A stretch of 40,149 nt of DNA from DASTPP01 sp035762175 (GCA_035762175.1 DASTPP010000022.1:1-40149), one strand, 5' to 3'; counted from the stretch's first letter, positions 1-8,009 are shown. The notes: generated from the letters alone by a model not told the origin. Program-made: numbers and translations.

Positions 1-123
1 CAGGCCCTTCTTCGACTGGACCTTCACGATCGCGGCCGTCAGGGTCGTCTTGCCGTGGTCGATGTGACCGATCGTGCCCACGTTCACGTGCGGTTTGGTC
101 CGAACGAATTTTTCTTTGGCCAT
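1..123 (-). CDS. tuf: Elongation factor Tu, N-terminal fragment
   Basis: The 41 codons in the window read from ATG at 123 and run off the left edge. They start MAKEKF and contain the EF-Tu N-terminal block HVNVGTIGHIDHGKT, including the G1 P-loop GHIDHGKT (the usual family form is GHVDHGKT). EF-Tu is the GTPase that delivers aminoacyl-tRNA to the ribosomal A site. The gene is the last visible member of a tRNA-tuf transcription unit: four tRNA genes lie upstream on the same strand, the nearest ending 84 nt before the start codon. A purine-rich GGGAG stretch lies about 10 nt before ATG. Only the N-terminus is visible, so whether the rest is intact cannot be judged. Identification is secure. Confidence 0.97.
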   Translation of the reverse strand, partial: MAKEKFVRTKPHVNVGTIGHIDHGKTTLTAAIVKVQSKKGL

Positions 124-207
124 CGAGAGAATCTCCCTAACTAATTTCTCCGGGGACACGAGCCGGCGCGCCTCGCCCGAGCAACGGCGGCCCGGCGCCG
201 GACAGGG

Positions 208-280
208 AGCCCACCATCGGGATTGAACCGACGACCTCGTCCTTACCAAGGACGTGCTCTACCAACTGAGCTAGGTGGGC
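208..280 (-). tRNA. tRNA-Thr (anticodon GGT)
   Basis: Read on the minus strand it folds as a standard cloverleaf: acceptor stem GCCCACC/GGTGGGC, D-arm AGCTCAGTTGGTAGAGC, anticodon loop CTTGGTAAG with anticodon GGT, and T-arm with GGTTCAATCC. The 3' CCA is not encoded (the sequence after the stem is TCCC). It is the last tRNA before tuf, the place of thrT in the E. coli tufB operon. Confidence 0.96.
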
Positions 281-357
281 GAAGGGGGAAGGGAAGGGGC
301 GGCGGGGGCGGGGGCGAAGCGGACCTTTCGGCGAAGGGAAGAATAAGGCGGGGGCGG

Positions 358-430
358 AGCGGGAGACCGGGGTCGAACCGGCGACGTTCAGCTTGGAAGG
401 CTGACGCTCTACCGACTGAGCTACTCCCGC
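358..430 (-). tRNA. tRNA-Gly (anticodon TCC)
   Basis: Minus-strand cloverleaf with acceptor GCGGGAG/CTCCCGC, D-arm AGCTCAGTCGGTAGAGC, anticodon TCC within CCTTCCAAG, and T-loop GGTTCGACCCC. CCA is not encoded. It corresponds in position and anticodon to glyT of the enterobacterial thrU-tyrU-glyT-thrT-tufB operon. Confidence 0.96.
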
Positions 431-461
431 GCGCGGGGGGCGGTCGTAAGAGAAGGCTCGG

Positions 462-543
462 TGGAGGGTGATGGATTCGAACCATCGTAGGCATAGCCGG
501 CAGATTTACAGTCTGCTCCCTTTGGCCGCTCGGGCAACCCTCC
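462..543 (-). tRNA. tRNA-Tyr (anticodon GTA)
   Basis: Minus-strand class II tRNA: acceptor GGAGGGT/ACCCTCC, anticodon GTA in GACTGTAAATC, a variable arm (GCCGGCTATGCCTACGA region) as expected for bacterial tRNA-Tyr, and T-arm GGTTCGAATCC. CCA is not fully encoded. Corresponds to tyrU in the conserved tRNA-tuf cluster. Confidence 0.96.
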
Positions 544-635
544 AAGGGACGGTGAAGACGAGGCTGACAAAGAACGAGACGACGCGGGCGAGGCGAAGGA
601 ACGAAGCGGGCGATGTTAGGGAGGTGAAGACTTCG

Positions 636-708
636 AGCTGACGAGGGGACTTGAACCCCTAACCCCCTGCTTACAAGGCAGGTGCTCTACCGGTTGAGCT
701 ACGCCAGC
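636..708 (-). tRNA. tRNA-Thr (anticodon TGT)
   Basis: Minus-strand cloverleaf: acceptor GCTGGCG/CGTCAGC with one G-T type pair, D-arm AGCTCAACCGGTAGAGC, anticodon TGT in CTTGTAAG, T-arm GGTTCAAGTCC. CCA is not encoded. It is the promoter-proximal tRNA of the cluster, the thrU position. Confidence 0.96.
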
Positions 709-775
709 AAAGCGCCGCGCCCCCCGCGAGCCTCGGCCCGGTGGGCCACACCGCGCGCGAGGGCTACCACGAGGG

Positions 776-791
776 CCTTGGCATGCCAAGG
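776..791. repeat. Perfect 16-bp palindrome in the tRNA-tuf leader
   Basis: CCTTGGCATGCCAAGG reads identically on both strands. It lies about 70 bp before the first tRNA and 20-30 bp downstream of the predicted transcription start, in the spot where an operator or a leader hairpin would sit. No similar palindrome is evident elsewhere in the window. A DNA-binding dimer site is an inference; chance is possible but unlikely at this length. Confidence 0.5.
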
Positions 792-819
792 ACGAGTTGG
801 GGGGCAGAAGGGGAGCGGA

Positions 820-848
820 GGGGTACCTTTTTCAACGGCGCCTGTCAA
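820..848 (-). promoter_or_regulatory. Probable promoter of the tRNA-tuf operon
   Basis: On the minus strand there is a perfect TTGACA (848 to 843), a 17-bp spacer and a TACCCC hexamer (825 to 820) in the -10 place, followed by a GC-rich discriminator. The -35 match and spacing are strong; the -10 matches only at TA. GC-rich discriminators are typical of stringently controlled stable-RNA promoters, which suits this operon. The start would be near 813, leaving a leader of about 105 nt. Confidence 0.6.
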
Positions 849-953
849 GCACGGTCTGTTCCACCCGGCGCAGGGCGGCCCCCGGAGCGCGGTTTCCCCG
901 CCCCTCGCCAGAACGCGGGCGGGCCGCGTAAAGCGCCAGCCAGGGGCAGGGGC

Positions 954-1053
954 GGGCGGCGCGAGAACCGACCGGCGGGGGCAGGACGGGCGGCGCGAGA
1001 ACCGACCGGCAGGGACAGGATGGGCGGCGCGAGAACCGACCGGCCGGGGGCGC
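954..1053. repeat. 34-bp tandem repeat just after the subtilase stop
   Basis: Three copies of a 23-bp identical core (begins GGGCGGCGCGAG, ends ACCGACCGGC) start at 954, 988 and 1022, an exact 34-bp period; the remaining 11 bp vary slightly. The array begins about 11 nt past the stop codon of the subtilase gene on the minus strand. It does not look coding. The rest of the 709-1063 gap holds the tRNA-tuf promoter and the palindrome. Confidence 0.85.
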
Positions 1054-1063
1054 GTGCGGCCAG

Positions 1064-3160
1064 TCAGCGGACGAGGGGGATGCCCTCGGCGCGCGTGTAG
1101 GCGCCGCCCGGGTGCTGGCCGTCTTCGGTGTGGAACCAGACCGTGACCGAACGGACCAGGTTCGGGTCGACCGGCAGCCGCATGGCGAAGAGGCCCTTCT
1201 CGAAGGGAGGCGGGGTCGCCGCCGTCAGGGTCGAGAGGGCGCCGGGCGCGGCCGCGAGGGCGCTCACGGGCTCGGAGACCGTGTAAATCTGGGTGCTACC
1301 GTCGGTCAGCGCGACCGTGGTGCTCATGGCGTAGGCGCACTTGCGGGCGTACTCGTCAAGACCCATGACGATCTTGCTCTCGGTGCCGCTGTAGACGCAG
1401 GTGTCGCAGCCGCCGCCGCCGGGCTGGGGGCCGACCCAGGGCTCGGCCTGGCTGGTGTCGCCGCCCCAGACCCAGCCGCAGCCGGGGTCGGCGGCGCTGG
1501 TGCAGGGGCCCGCCGGGGCCGTCAGCTCGAGGGTGGGGAAGCCGCCAGCCGACCAGTCGACGAGGGGCGAAGGGAGCTCGCCGCCGAAGGCGGGCACGGT
1601 CTTGCACGGGAAGGCCGCGCCGCAGCTCGAGTTGCCGCAAACGATCTTGGCGGCGGCGTTGCAGGCCGAGACGCGGCGGATGGAGCTCGTGCAGTCTTGC
1701 CCCGCGCAGAGATCGGGCTTGAGCTCGACCGAGGAGGCGACCGGCTGGCCGGTCTTGAAGAGCACGTTCACGATCTCGTCGGCGCGCAGGCTCGGGTCGT
1801 AGGCCCAGGCGAGCGCGGCGGCGCCCGAGGCGACGGCGGCCGAGAGCGAAGTGCCGGTCTTGATGCGGGTCGGGCCGCCGGTGCGCGGCTCGTAGGCGAC
1901 GACGCCGACGCCGTAAGCGGCGAGGCGGGGGCGGCCGCCCTGGCGGGTGATGCCGGCGGGCTGGTCGAGCGCGTCGAGGGCGCCGACGGCGTGCACGAGG
2001 GGCCGGTAGGCGACGGTGCCGGTGGGCGGGAAGACGGGCAGCTGCGGGGCCGTGCTGGCCGAGGGCAGGGGGTAAGAGCGGCAGGCCTCGGGGCCGGGGG
2101 CGGGCAGGGCCTCCCAGGCGGCGGGGTAGACCATGCCGGTGCCCGAGGCGAGGTCGCGGTTGCCGGCGGCGGCGACGACGAGGGCGCCGGCGCACGAGGC
2201 GCGGGCGAGCGCGGCGTAGACGGGGCGGGCGGGCTTCGGCAGCTTTGTCAGGTCGACGGGCTGGCCGGGCTTGGTGATGAGCTGGCCGCCGAAGAGGGGC
2301 GACCAGCCGACGCTCAGGTTGATGACGAGGCGGGGCGGGCCGCCCTTGGCGCGGGCGGTGTTCCAGTCGGCGAGGGCGCGCTCGACGGCCTCGGCGAGCT
2401 CGAGCAGCGAGCCGTAGTAGCCGCCGTCGGGCGGGCCGCTCTGCCAGGTGGGGGCGCTGTTTTCGTCTTTGCGCGTGAGGGCGGGGTAGTTCTTGATCTG
2501 GGCGGCGCAGCCCGCGCCGGGCGAGAAGGCGCCGGGGCAGGCGAGGTCGCCGATGACGCGCCCGACGAGGCGTCCGTGCTCGTCGGCGGCGTCGTAGAGG
2601 GCGGGGGCGGGCGCCTCGTAGGCGAGCTTGCTCGTGTCGATGACCGCGACGCGCACCTGGCTCTTCGGGGCGGGCAGGGGCGCCGGCGAGCGGCCGGCGT
2701 GCCGGAGGGCGTGCTCGTTCAGGGGCTTCCAGACCTCGGGCAGGTCGGAGGGCGCGTCGACGACGGGCCCGTGCACGCCGACCGCGGGGCAATCGCGCTC
2801 GGGCTCGAGGGCGGGCACGTTGTCGGGGTTCAGGCCCTTGCGCAGCTCGTCGAAGTCGGGCTTCTGATCGGGCTTGTTCCAGGTGTATTTGCAGTAGAGC
2901 GTCGCGGTCGGGTCGCCCGCGTCGAAGGCGGGCTCTTCGACCCAGGCGCCGCCGTCGGCGTTGGCGTCGGGGGCGCGGCGGCAGGGCTTGCCGGGGCTCG
3001 GGTTCTGCCAGGCGGCCGTGCGGGTGGGGCACTCGAACGAGAAGCCGCTCGACTGGCTCGCGTCGGGCGGCGCGCCGCCGGGCGCGCCCTCTTCGGTGGC
3101 GCAGGCGGCGAGGGCGGCGAGGGCGAACAGGCTGGGGGCAACGAAGGGGCGTAGGGTCAT
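1064..3160 (-). CDS. Subtilisin-like (S8) serine protease lipoprotein
   Basis: The 698-residue product has a lipoprotein signal (LAAC, Cys20) and a divergent subtilase domain. Candidate catalytic residues are Asp175 in VAVIDTS, His195 in DEHGRLVG and Ser438 in KTGTSLSAA, with the oxyanion Asn334 in VVAAAGN. The order Asp-His-Asn-Ser and the GTSxSAA block are those of peptidase family S8; the His block lacks the usual HGTHVAG form. A Cys-rich region follows the protease core (roughly 480-600), then a C-terminal domain of unknown type. ATG at 3160 is chosen because it gives the signal peptide. It lies 26 nt after the CHAT gene, so the two are surely co-transcribed. Predicted to act outside the cytoplasmic membrane as a tethered protease. 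Confidence 0.88.
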   Translation of the reverse strand: MTLRPFVAPSLFALAALAACATEEGAPGGAPPDASQSSGFSFECPTRTAAWQNPSPGKPCRRAPDANADGGAWVEEPAFDAGDPTATLYCKYTWNKPDQKPDFDELRKGLNPDNVPALEPERDCPAVGVHGPVVDAPSDLPEVWKPLNEHALRHAGRSPAPLPAPKSQVRVAVIDTSKLAYEAPAPALYDAADEHGRLVGRVIGDLACPGAFSPGAGCAAQIKNYPALTRKDENSAPTWQSGPPDGGYYGSLLELAEAVERALADWNTARAKGGPPRLVINLSVGWSPLFGGQLITKPGQPVDLTKLPKPARPVYAALARASCAGALVVAAAGNRDLASGTGMVYPAAWEALPAPGPEACRSYPLPSASTAPQLPVFPPTGTVAYRPLVHAVGALDALDQPAGITRQGGRPRLAAYGVGVVAYEPRTGGPTRIKTGTSLSAAVASGAAALAWAYDPSLRADEIVNVLFKTGQPVASSVELKPDLCAGQDCTSSIRRVSACNAAAKIVCGNSSCGAAFPCKTVPAFGGELPSPLVDWSAGGFPTLELTAPAGPCTSAADPGCGWVWGGDTSQAEPWVGPQPGGGGCDTCVYSGTESKIVMGLDEYARKCAYAMSTTVALTDGSTQIYTVSEPVSALAAAPGALSTLTAATPPPFEKGLFAMRLPVDPNLVRSVTVWFHTEDGQHPGGAYTRAEGIPLVR

Positions 3161-3186
3161 GATCGGCGCGGGGTGAAGAGGGGCGG

Positions 3187-5973
3187 TCAGGGGACGAGCG
3201 CGCGGAAGCTCCGCCAGTCGGCTTCGGGCGAGGCCTGGCGCAGGGCGTTCTGGGCGAGGGCGAGCGCCGCGGTCGCGTCGGCGTCGGGGAAGTGGCGGTA
3301 GAAGGCCTCGAAGAGCTTGGACGACGACTCGTCGCCGACGGGGCGCGTCGGCGCGACGACGGCCTGCGCGCCGCGCAAGAGGAAGGCCTGCGCGAGCCCG
3401 AGGCCCTCGCCGACGCCCTCGGGCGAGCGCGCGGTCTCGCAGCCCGAGAGCACGACGCGGGCGGGCGCGCGCGGCTGGGTGAGCAGGTCGCCCGGCGTCA
3501 GGCGCTCGCCGCCCGCGAGCAGCATGGCGCTCTCGGTGCCGTCGGTGCCCTCGAAGACGCCGTGGCCGGCGTAGTGCACCAGCGAGGCGCGCAGGAAGCT
3601 CTCGAGCAGCCGCTCGCGCGTCGCCTCGCGCCCCTCGAGCAGGCGGGCGCGCGGGCCGGGGCGCGCGGCGAGCGCCGCGAAGACGTGGCGTCCCTCGCGG
3701 CGCGCGGCGGCGAGATCGCCCGTCGGGTCGGCGACGACCGTCGGGCCCTCGGGGGCGACGTCGGGGGCGGGGGCGGCGGCCGCCTCGGGCGGCAGATCGA
3801 GGCCGTAGGCGACGGGGGCGTGGGCGACGAGGGGCGCGCCGCGGAAGGGCAGCGCGTGCAGATCGACCGAGCGCAGCGCGCCGCTCGGCAAGAGGCGGAC
3901 GCGCTTGGCCCGGGCGAGCAGGGCCTCGAAGGGGCCGAAGAGGCGCTCGGCGAGCTCGGCCTCGGGCGCGCGCGGATCGATCGCGCCGAGCTCGCGCGCC
4001 TGGGCGCCCTCGGCGTCGGCGGCGAAGCCGAGCCAGGCGCCGCCGGGGCCGGGGAAGTAGGCGACGAAGGCCTCGCCGGGGGCCGGCGCGGGCAGCGCCG
4101 CCAGCGAGCCGCGCGCGGGCGGGGCGCCGAGCACGCGCATGGCGTCGTCGAGCAGGGCCCGGAGCGAGCTCTGCCTCAGGGGGGCGGCCTCGGCGTTGCC
4201 GCCGCGATCGACGGGGTGCTGCCAGGAGGCCTCGAGCTCGGCCTCGACGCGCTTGCGCTCGCGGGCGTAGGCGTCGAGGGCCTGCTCCCAGCGCTTTCGT
4301 TGGTCGGGCGGCAGCGCGGCGAGGCGGGGCGCGTTGGCGCTCAGGCGCAGGAGGCGGGCGCGGGCGCGGCGCGCGGCGTCCATCGCGTCGCGCGCGCGGC
4401 CGAGGCGGGCGAGCACCGAGACGAGGCCGCGCGCGCTCTTTTCGCGGTCGCCGACGAGGCAGGTGCGCCCCTCGCCGAAGGGCACCGCGAGCAGCTCGTC
4501 GTCGAGCACGTCTTCGGCCGCCTCGTAGGCGGCGAGCGCCTCGCGCAGCCGGCCGAGCGCCTCGAGCGCCTGGGCCTGGCCGGTCAGCGCGCGCCAGCGG
4601 GCGGCGGGCCAGGGGCCCGCGGCGGCGAGCCGCTCTTGGCGCCGGTAGGTGGCGAGCGCGCCGGCGTGGTCGCGCGCCGCGGCGGCGAGGCGCGCCTCGA
4701 GGTCGGTCTGCCAGAAGCCGAGCAGCGGGCTCGGCGCGTCGACCGCGCGCGCGCCCTCGAGGTGGCGCCGGGCCGAGGCCACGTCGCCCGCCTGCAGCGC
4801 GGCGAGCGCGAGGTTCAAGAGCACGTTCTTGTGGTTGTAGCGGGACGCGCAGCCGCCCGAGAACTCGGCGAGCGCCCGCTCGAGCATCGGCCCCGGGGCC
4901 GCCGGGCCCGCCGCCTCGCCGCGCTCGCGCGCGAGCAGCGCGACCCACGCGGCGTTGAGCAGCACCGTCGCGCGCTCGCAGGGCGCGCGCCCCTTGAGCG
5001 TAGCCTCGCCGGGCTCGCCCATGCGCGCCGCGGCGTCGCGGTAGCGCCCGAGCGAGGCGAGCGCGAGGCCGGCGTGCTGGTCGACGAAGAAGGTCAGGGC
5101 CTCGAGCCCGAGCCGCTCGGCCTCGGCGCGGGCGCGCGCGAGCGCTCGGAGCGCCTGCCGCTCGTCGCCGGTCTCGTGCGCGAGCACGCCCTCGTGGAAG
5201 GGCAGCCGCGCCCGCCCGTCGGGGTACTCGCGCGCGTCGCCCTCGGCCCGCGCGAGCAGATCGCGCGCCTCGAGGTAGCGCTGGCCGTAGACGTTGAACA
5301 AGAAGGCCGCCGTCACCGCGTCGTCGACCGCGATCGACACGAGGCCGAGCGCGCGCGCCGCCTCGGCGTTCTTCGCGAGCGCCTCGGCCGCCTCGACCGC
5401 GCCGCCCCGATCGAGCGAGAGGCGCGCGAGCAGGCCCCCCGCGCGCACCCGGTCGTCGGGCCCGAGCGAGTCGAGCGCGCCGCGCAAGAGCCCCTCGGCC
5501 TCGGCCGCCTTGCCCTGGCGCCGGAGCTCGGCCGCCTGCGCGAGCCGCGGCTCGGCCGCCTTCGCCTCGACCTCGATCGACCAGCGCCCGCCGCCCTTCG
5601 CCGCGAGCGCGAGGCGCCGCGCCCCCTCGGGCAGCGTCACCTCGAAGCGGCGGCCCCCGCCGGCCGCCACCGGCGCCGAGAGCGCGAGCGGCCCCCGATC
5701 GCTCTGCGCCTCGAGCGCCGCGCCCTCGCCGGCGACCCAGAGGCGCAACGCGCGCCTCTCGCCGAGCTCGCAGACCGGGCCCCGCCGCAAAGTCTGGCAG
5801 CCCGAGACCTCGACCTCGAGCGAGGCAGAGCCCCCCGGCGCCTCGTCGCGCGAGACCGCCGCCCTCCGGTCGCAGGCCAACCCCCCCAACGCCGCGCAAG
5901 CGGCGAGGCCCGCGAGCGCCCCAAAGGGCTTCGCGAGGGCTCTCGCGCTTGGTCGGCTGACCGCTCTTCGCAA
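3187..5973 (-). CDS. TPR-CHAT caspase-like protease, lipoprotein
   Basis: A 928-residue protein. A lipoprotein signal (LAAC, Cys26) is followed by a beta-rich domain (about 50-130), a long alpha-helical TPR-like region (about 140-560) and a C-terminal CHAT domain. The CHAT dyad is visible as His804 in HYAGHG and Cys845 in VVLSGCETA, the hallmarks of the caspase/separase-like C80-C14 clan. The start is TTG: an in-frame TGA lies two codons before it, a GGAG sits 7 nt upstream, and no ATG or GTG precedes the signal peptide. CHAT proteases act in bacterial regulated proteolysis and defence, but a lipid-anchored one would work outside the cytoplasm. Its partner is probably the subtilase 26 nt downstream; the sigma and anti-sigma-like genes upstream suggest regulated expression. 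Confidence 0.9.
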   Translation of the reverse strand: MRRAVSRPSARALAKPFGALAGLAACAALGGLACDRRAAVSRDEAPGGSASLEVEVSGCQTLRRGPVCELGERRALRLWVAGEGAALEAQSDRGPLALSAPVAAGGGRRFEVTLPEGARRLALAAKGGGRWSIEVEAKAAEPRLAQAAELRRQGKAAEAEGLLRGALDSLGPDDRVRAGGLLARLSLDRGGAVEAAEALAKNAEAARALGLVSIAVDDAVTAAFLFNVYGQRYLEARDLLARAEGDAREYPDGRARLPFHEGVLAHETGDERQALRALARARAEAERLGLEALTFFVDQHAGLALASLGRYRDAAARMGEPGEATLKGRAPCERATVLLNAAWVALLARERGEAAGPAAPGPMLERALAEFSGGCASRYNHKNVLLNLALAALQAGDVASARRHLEGARAVDAPSPLLGFWQTDLEARLAAAARDHAGALATYRRQERLAAAGPWPAARWRALTGQAQALEALGRLREALAAYEAAEDVLDDELLAVPFGEGRTCLVGDREKSARGLVSVLARLGRARDAMDAARRARARLLRLSANAPRLAALPPDQRKRWEQALDAYARERKRVEAELEASWQHPVDRGGNAEAAPLRQSSLRALLDDAMRVLGAPPARGSLAALPAPAPGEAFVAYFPGPGGAWLGFAADAEGAQARELGAIDPRAPEAELAERLFGPFEALLARAKRVRLLPSGALRSVDLHALPFRGAPLVAHAPVAYGLDLPPEAAAAPAPDVAPEGPTVVADPTGDLAAARREGRHVFAALAARPGPRARLLEGREATRERLLESFLRASLVHYAGHGVFEGTDGTESAMLLAGGERLTPGDLLTQPRAPARVVLSGCETARSPEGVGEGLGLAQAFLLRGAQAVVAPTRPVGDESSSKLFEAFYRHFPDADATAALALAQNALRQASPEADWRSFRALVP

Positions 5974-6140
5974 CGCTCAACTCCGTGATGGCAAGGCTTC
6001 CGTGCCCGCCGAACGCCAACCCCCCCTGTCGGGGCCCGGCGGCCGCCTGCGCGGGCCGGGCTGGCCGGGAGACACCCGGCACAAGCTGATGGTTCGACGA
6101 GCCCCCCCTAAGGACCCGAGAACACGGGGCCAAACTTAAT

Positions 6141-6169
6141 GTTAAACTCGTTAGAAGTGCCCTTTGCAA
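6141..6169 (-). promoter_or_regulatory. Putative sigma-70-type promoter before the CHAT gene
   Basis: The only A/T-rich patch in the 236-bp gap upstream of the CHAT gene contains TTGCAA (6169 to 6164) and TTTAAC (6146 to 6141) on the minus strand with a 17-bp spacer, each matching 4 of 6 consensus bases. It would give a leader of about 160 nt. It allows the CHAT-subtilase pair to be expressed apart from the sigma gene. By-eye match only. Confidence 0.35.
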
Positions 6170-6209
6170 GCCTTTTCTCTGCCGCTCGCGAGCGAGGGCC
6201 CCCGAGTCG

Positions 6210-7184
6210 TCAAGGCGTATCGACCAGCTCGACCTCGTAGCGTAGCGTGCGCCACCCGGGCCCCGAGCCCTCGGCCGAGAGCGCCTTCTTGCGCAGCTCG
6301 TCGCCCTCGCCGAGCGCCCCCTCGCGCCCGACGACCAAGCGCAGCTCGGCCGGCCCTTTGACGCCCGCCAAGAGCTCGCCCGCAGCCCCATGCACCCGCA
6401 GCGCCCCCGTCGGCGCGATCTCGACCGGCACCGACAAGGGGCGAACCTTGTCGCCTTGGGCCACAAAGGCGCGCAGCGCGAGCGGCCCCTCGACCTTGGT
6501 CGCGGGGCGCAGCGCCAGATCGAGCTCGGAGCTCGGCGACAGGCGCATCGCGCCCGGGGGGCTCGGCGCGTCGTTCGCCCCGCGCGTTTGCTTCAACCCG
6601 CCCCGGGCGACGATCTCGTACGAGGGCAGGGGCGCGACGTCAGGCCGCTCGGGCGGGCGCAGCACCAGCACCCAGAGCGCCGCGGCCGCCAGCAGCACGC
6701 CCGTCAGTGGCGAGACGATGCGCCGCAGGCGGCGCCGCGCGTCGAGCGAGACGATCTCGGCGGCGGGCGCCGGCGGCGAGGCCTCGCCGGCCGGGGCCGG
6801 CCCCGGGGCGGCCGCCGGGGGCGCGGTGGCGGGCGCCTTCGCGGCGGCCGGCGCCTCGGCCGGCGTCGCCGCGGCGGTCGGCGCCTTGGCCGGCGTCGCC
6901 GCGGCGGCCGGCGCCTCGGCCGGCGTCGCCGCGGCGCGCGCGGGCAGCGCCGCGCTGAGCGCCTCGAAGATGCGATCGCGCGCGTCGCCCGAGAGCGGGC
7001 GGTACGCCCGCAAGGGCCGATCGAGGGTCGGGTCGGCGGCCGCGCGCGCCTCGAGCTCGTCGAGCTCGGGGGCCGAGAGCTCGCCGTGGGCGAGGCGCGA
7101 CCAAACGTCGGGCCGGCGCGCCGCGTCGCGTTCGCGCTCGCGGGCCAGCTCGCCCAGGGCTCGGAGGAGGTCTTCGTCGTTCAC
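6210..7184 (-). CDS. Membrane-bound anti-sigma-like protein
   Basis: A 324-residue protein with a helical cytoplasmic N-domain (1-80), an Ala/Pro linker (about 85-140) containing three near-identical decapeptides of the type ATPAEAPAAA, one transmembrane segment (about 157-175) and a beta-rich extracytoplasmic C-domain. The layout is that of a transmembrane anti-sigma factor, yet the N-domain lacks the His-x3-Cys-x2-Cys zinc ligands of the zf-HC2 type. The GTG start (7184) overlaps the stop of the sigma gene (GTGA), implying translational coupling. By position it should hold the sigma factor inactive and sense something outside the membrane. Function is inferred from layout and context, not from a recognised family. 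Confidence 0.65.
   Translation of the reverse strand: MNDEDLLRALGELARERERDAARRPDVWSRLAHGELSAPELDELEARAAADPTLDRPLRAYRPLSGDARDRIFEALSAALPARAAATPAEAPAAAATPAKAPTAAATPAEAPAAAKAPATAPPAAAPGPAPAGEASPPAPAAEIVSLDARRRLRRIVSPLTGVLLAAAALWVLVLRPPERPDVAPLPSYEIVARGGLKQTRGANDAPSPPGAMRLSPSSELDLALRPATKVEGPLALRAFVAQGDKVRPLSVPVEIAPTGALRVHGAAGELLAGVKGPAELRLVVGREGALGEGDELRKKALSAEGSGPGWRTLRYEVELVDTP
6850..6935. repeat. 30-bp in-gene repeat (decapeptide linker)
   Basis: Three tandem 30-bp units encode the ATPAEAPAAA-type decapeptides in the linker of the anti-sigma-like protein. The period is a multiple of three, so copy number could vary without breaking the frame. Confidence 0.8.
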
Positions 7185-7843
7185 GGGGAGCCACCGCGAG
7201 ATGTCATTCGCGCCCTGCCGGCGGTTTCTGATACGGCGTGCTCCATTTCGAGCTCGGAGGCGATGCCCCTCACGAGCTTACCGAGGCGGCTCCGCCAGGC
7301 ATAAACGGCGTCGGCGCTCAGCCCGGTGGCCGCGCAGACCGCCTCGACCGGCTCTTGCTCGACAAAAAGGCGACAGAATAGCTCGAAACCCTTCGGGGAG
7401 AGAGACGTTTCGAGCCGATCGAGCAACACCCCCAGCACCTCTCGTGAGACCGCCCTCGGTTCGGGGCCCGGCGAGGGCTCGGCCGAGGCCTCGAGGTCGC
7501 TCGGCTCGGTCGGGGCCTGCAGAAAGGGGTTACGCCGGCCGCTGCGCAGCACCGTGATGGCCAGGCGGCCGGCCAAGAGGCCCACGAAATTCGGGAAGGA
7601 CAGGCCCCGCGAGGCGTCCCACGCTTTGAGGGCCCGGCCCCCGTCGGCAAAGAGGGCCATGAACACCTCTTGCGTCAGATCGGCCACCTCGTGCTCAATG
7701 GCGCGGCGGGCGGTCTGGGGGTTGCGCAAGAGCACTTGGGCGACGCGCACCTGGATGACCGGCGTCAGCGTGTCGACCAACCGTCGCAACGCCTGGCGGT
7801 CGCCCTCGAGGGCCTTTGGCACGAGTGTGGCGTCAACGGTCAT
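7181..7843 (-). CDS. ECF-like RNA polymerase sigma factor
   Basis: A 220-residue protein with a sigma-70 region 2 (about 45-105; the block EVADLTQEVFMALF resembles region 2.2, which contacts the polymerase) and a region 4 helix-turn-helix (about 155-205; PVEAVCAATGLSADAVYAWRS). Regions 1 and 3 are absent, as in ECF factors. I chose ATG at 7843, which starts MTVDATLV, over an upstream extension of 44 codons with alternative starts and unlike composition. No clear Shine-Dalgarno precedes it. An A/T-rich patch at about 7928-7960 is the likely promoter area, though no clean -35/-10 pair is visible. Its stop overlaps the anti-sigma-like start. It probably directs transcription of this locus and possibly others. 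Confidence 0.82.
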   Translation of the reverse strand: MTVDATLVPKALEGDRQALRRLVDTLTPVIQVRVAQVLLRNPQTARRAIEHEVADLTQEVFMALFADGGRALKAWDASRGLSFPNFVGLLAGRLAITVLRSGRRNPFLQAPTEPSDLEASAEPSPGPEPRAVSREVLGVLLDRLETSLSPKGFELFCRLFVEQEPVEAVCAATGLSADAVYAWRSRLGKLVRGIASELEMEHAVSETAGRARMTSRGGSP

Positions 7844-8009
7844 CGCGGGGGGGGGCGGCCTCGAAGGGGGGCGGCCACGGCGTGGGTAGACTTCACATCG
7901 TACCTCAGTTCGAGCCCCGACCCCCCAAAGCTTAAAAACATTACGGTGCCAATGTACGCCTAGCACCGCCCGCACGGACGTCGCACGTTCGGGGGGCGCG
8001 CCGCGCCCT

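Noticed and set aside
954..1053. CRISPR-like array (34-bp period)
   Set aside because: The units are contiguous near-identical repeats without unique spacers, and no cas gene is in the window.
3161..6466. Frame of about 1100 codons continuous with the subtilase frame on the minus strand
   Set aside because: It overlaps the CHAT and anti-sigma-like genes in another frame, is almost only Arg/Ala/Gly/Pro, and has no motif. Very high G+C leaves such frames without stops. Only the part from 3160 down is the subtilase.
7928..7960. Clean sigma-70 promoter upstream of the CHAT-locus sigma gene
   Set aside because: A TTGGCA is present, but no -10-like hexamer lies at 16-18 bp. Only the A/T-rich patch itself can be noted.
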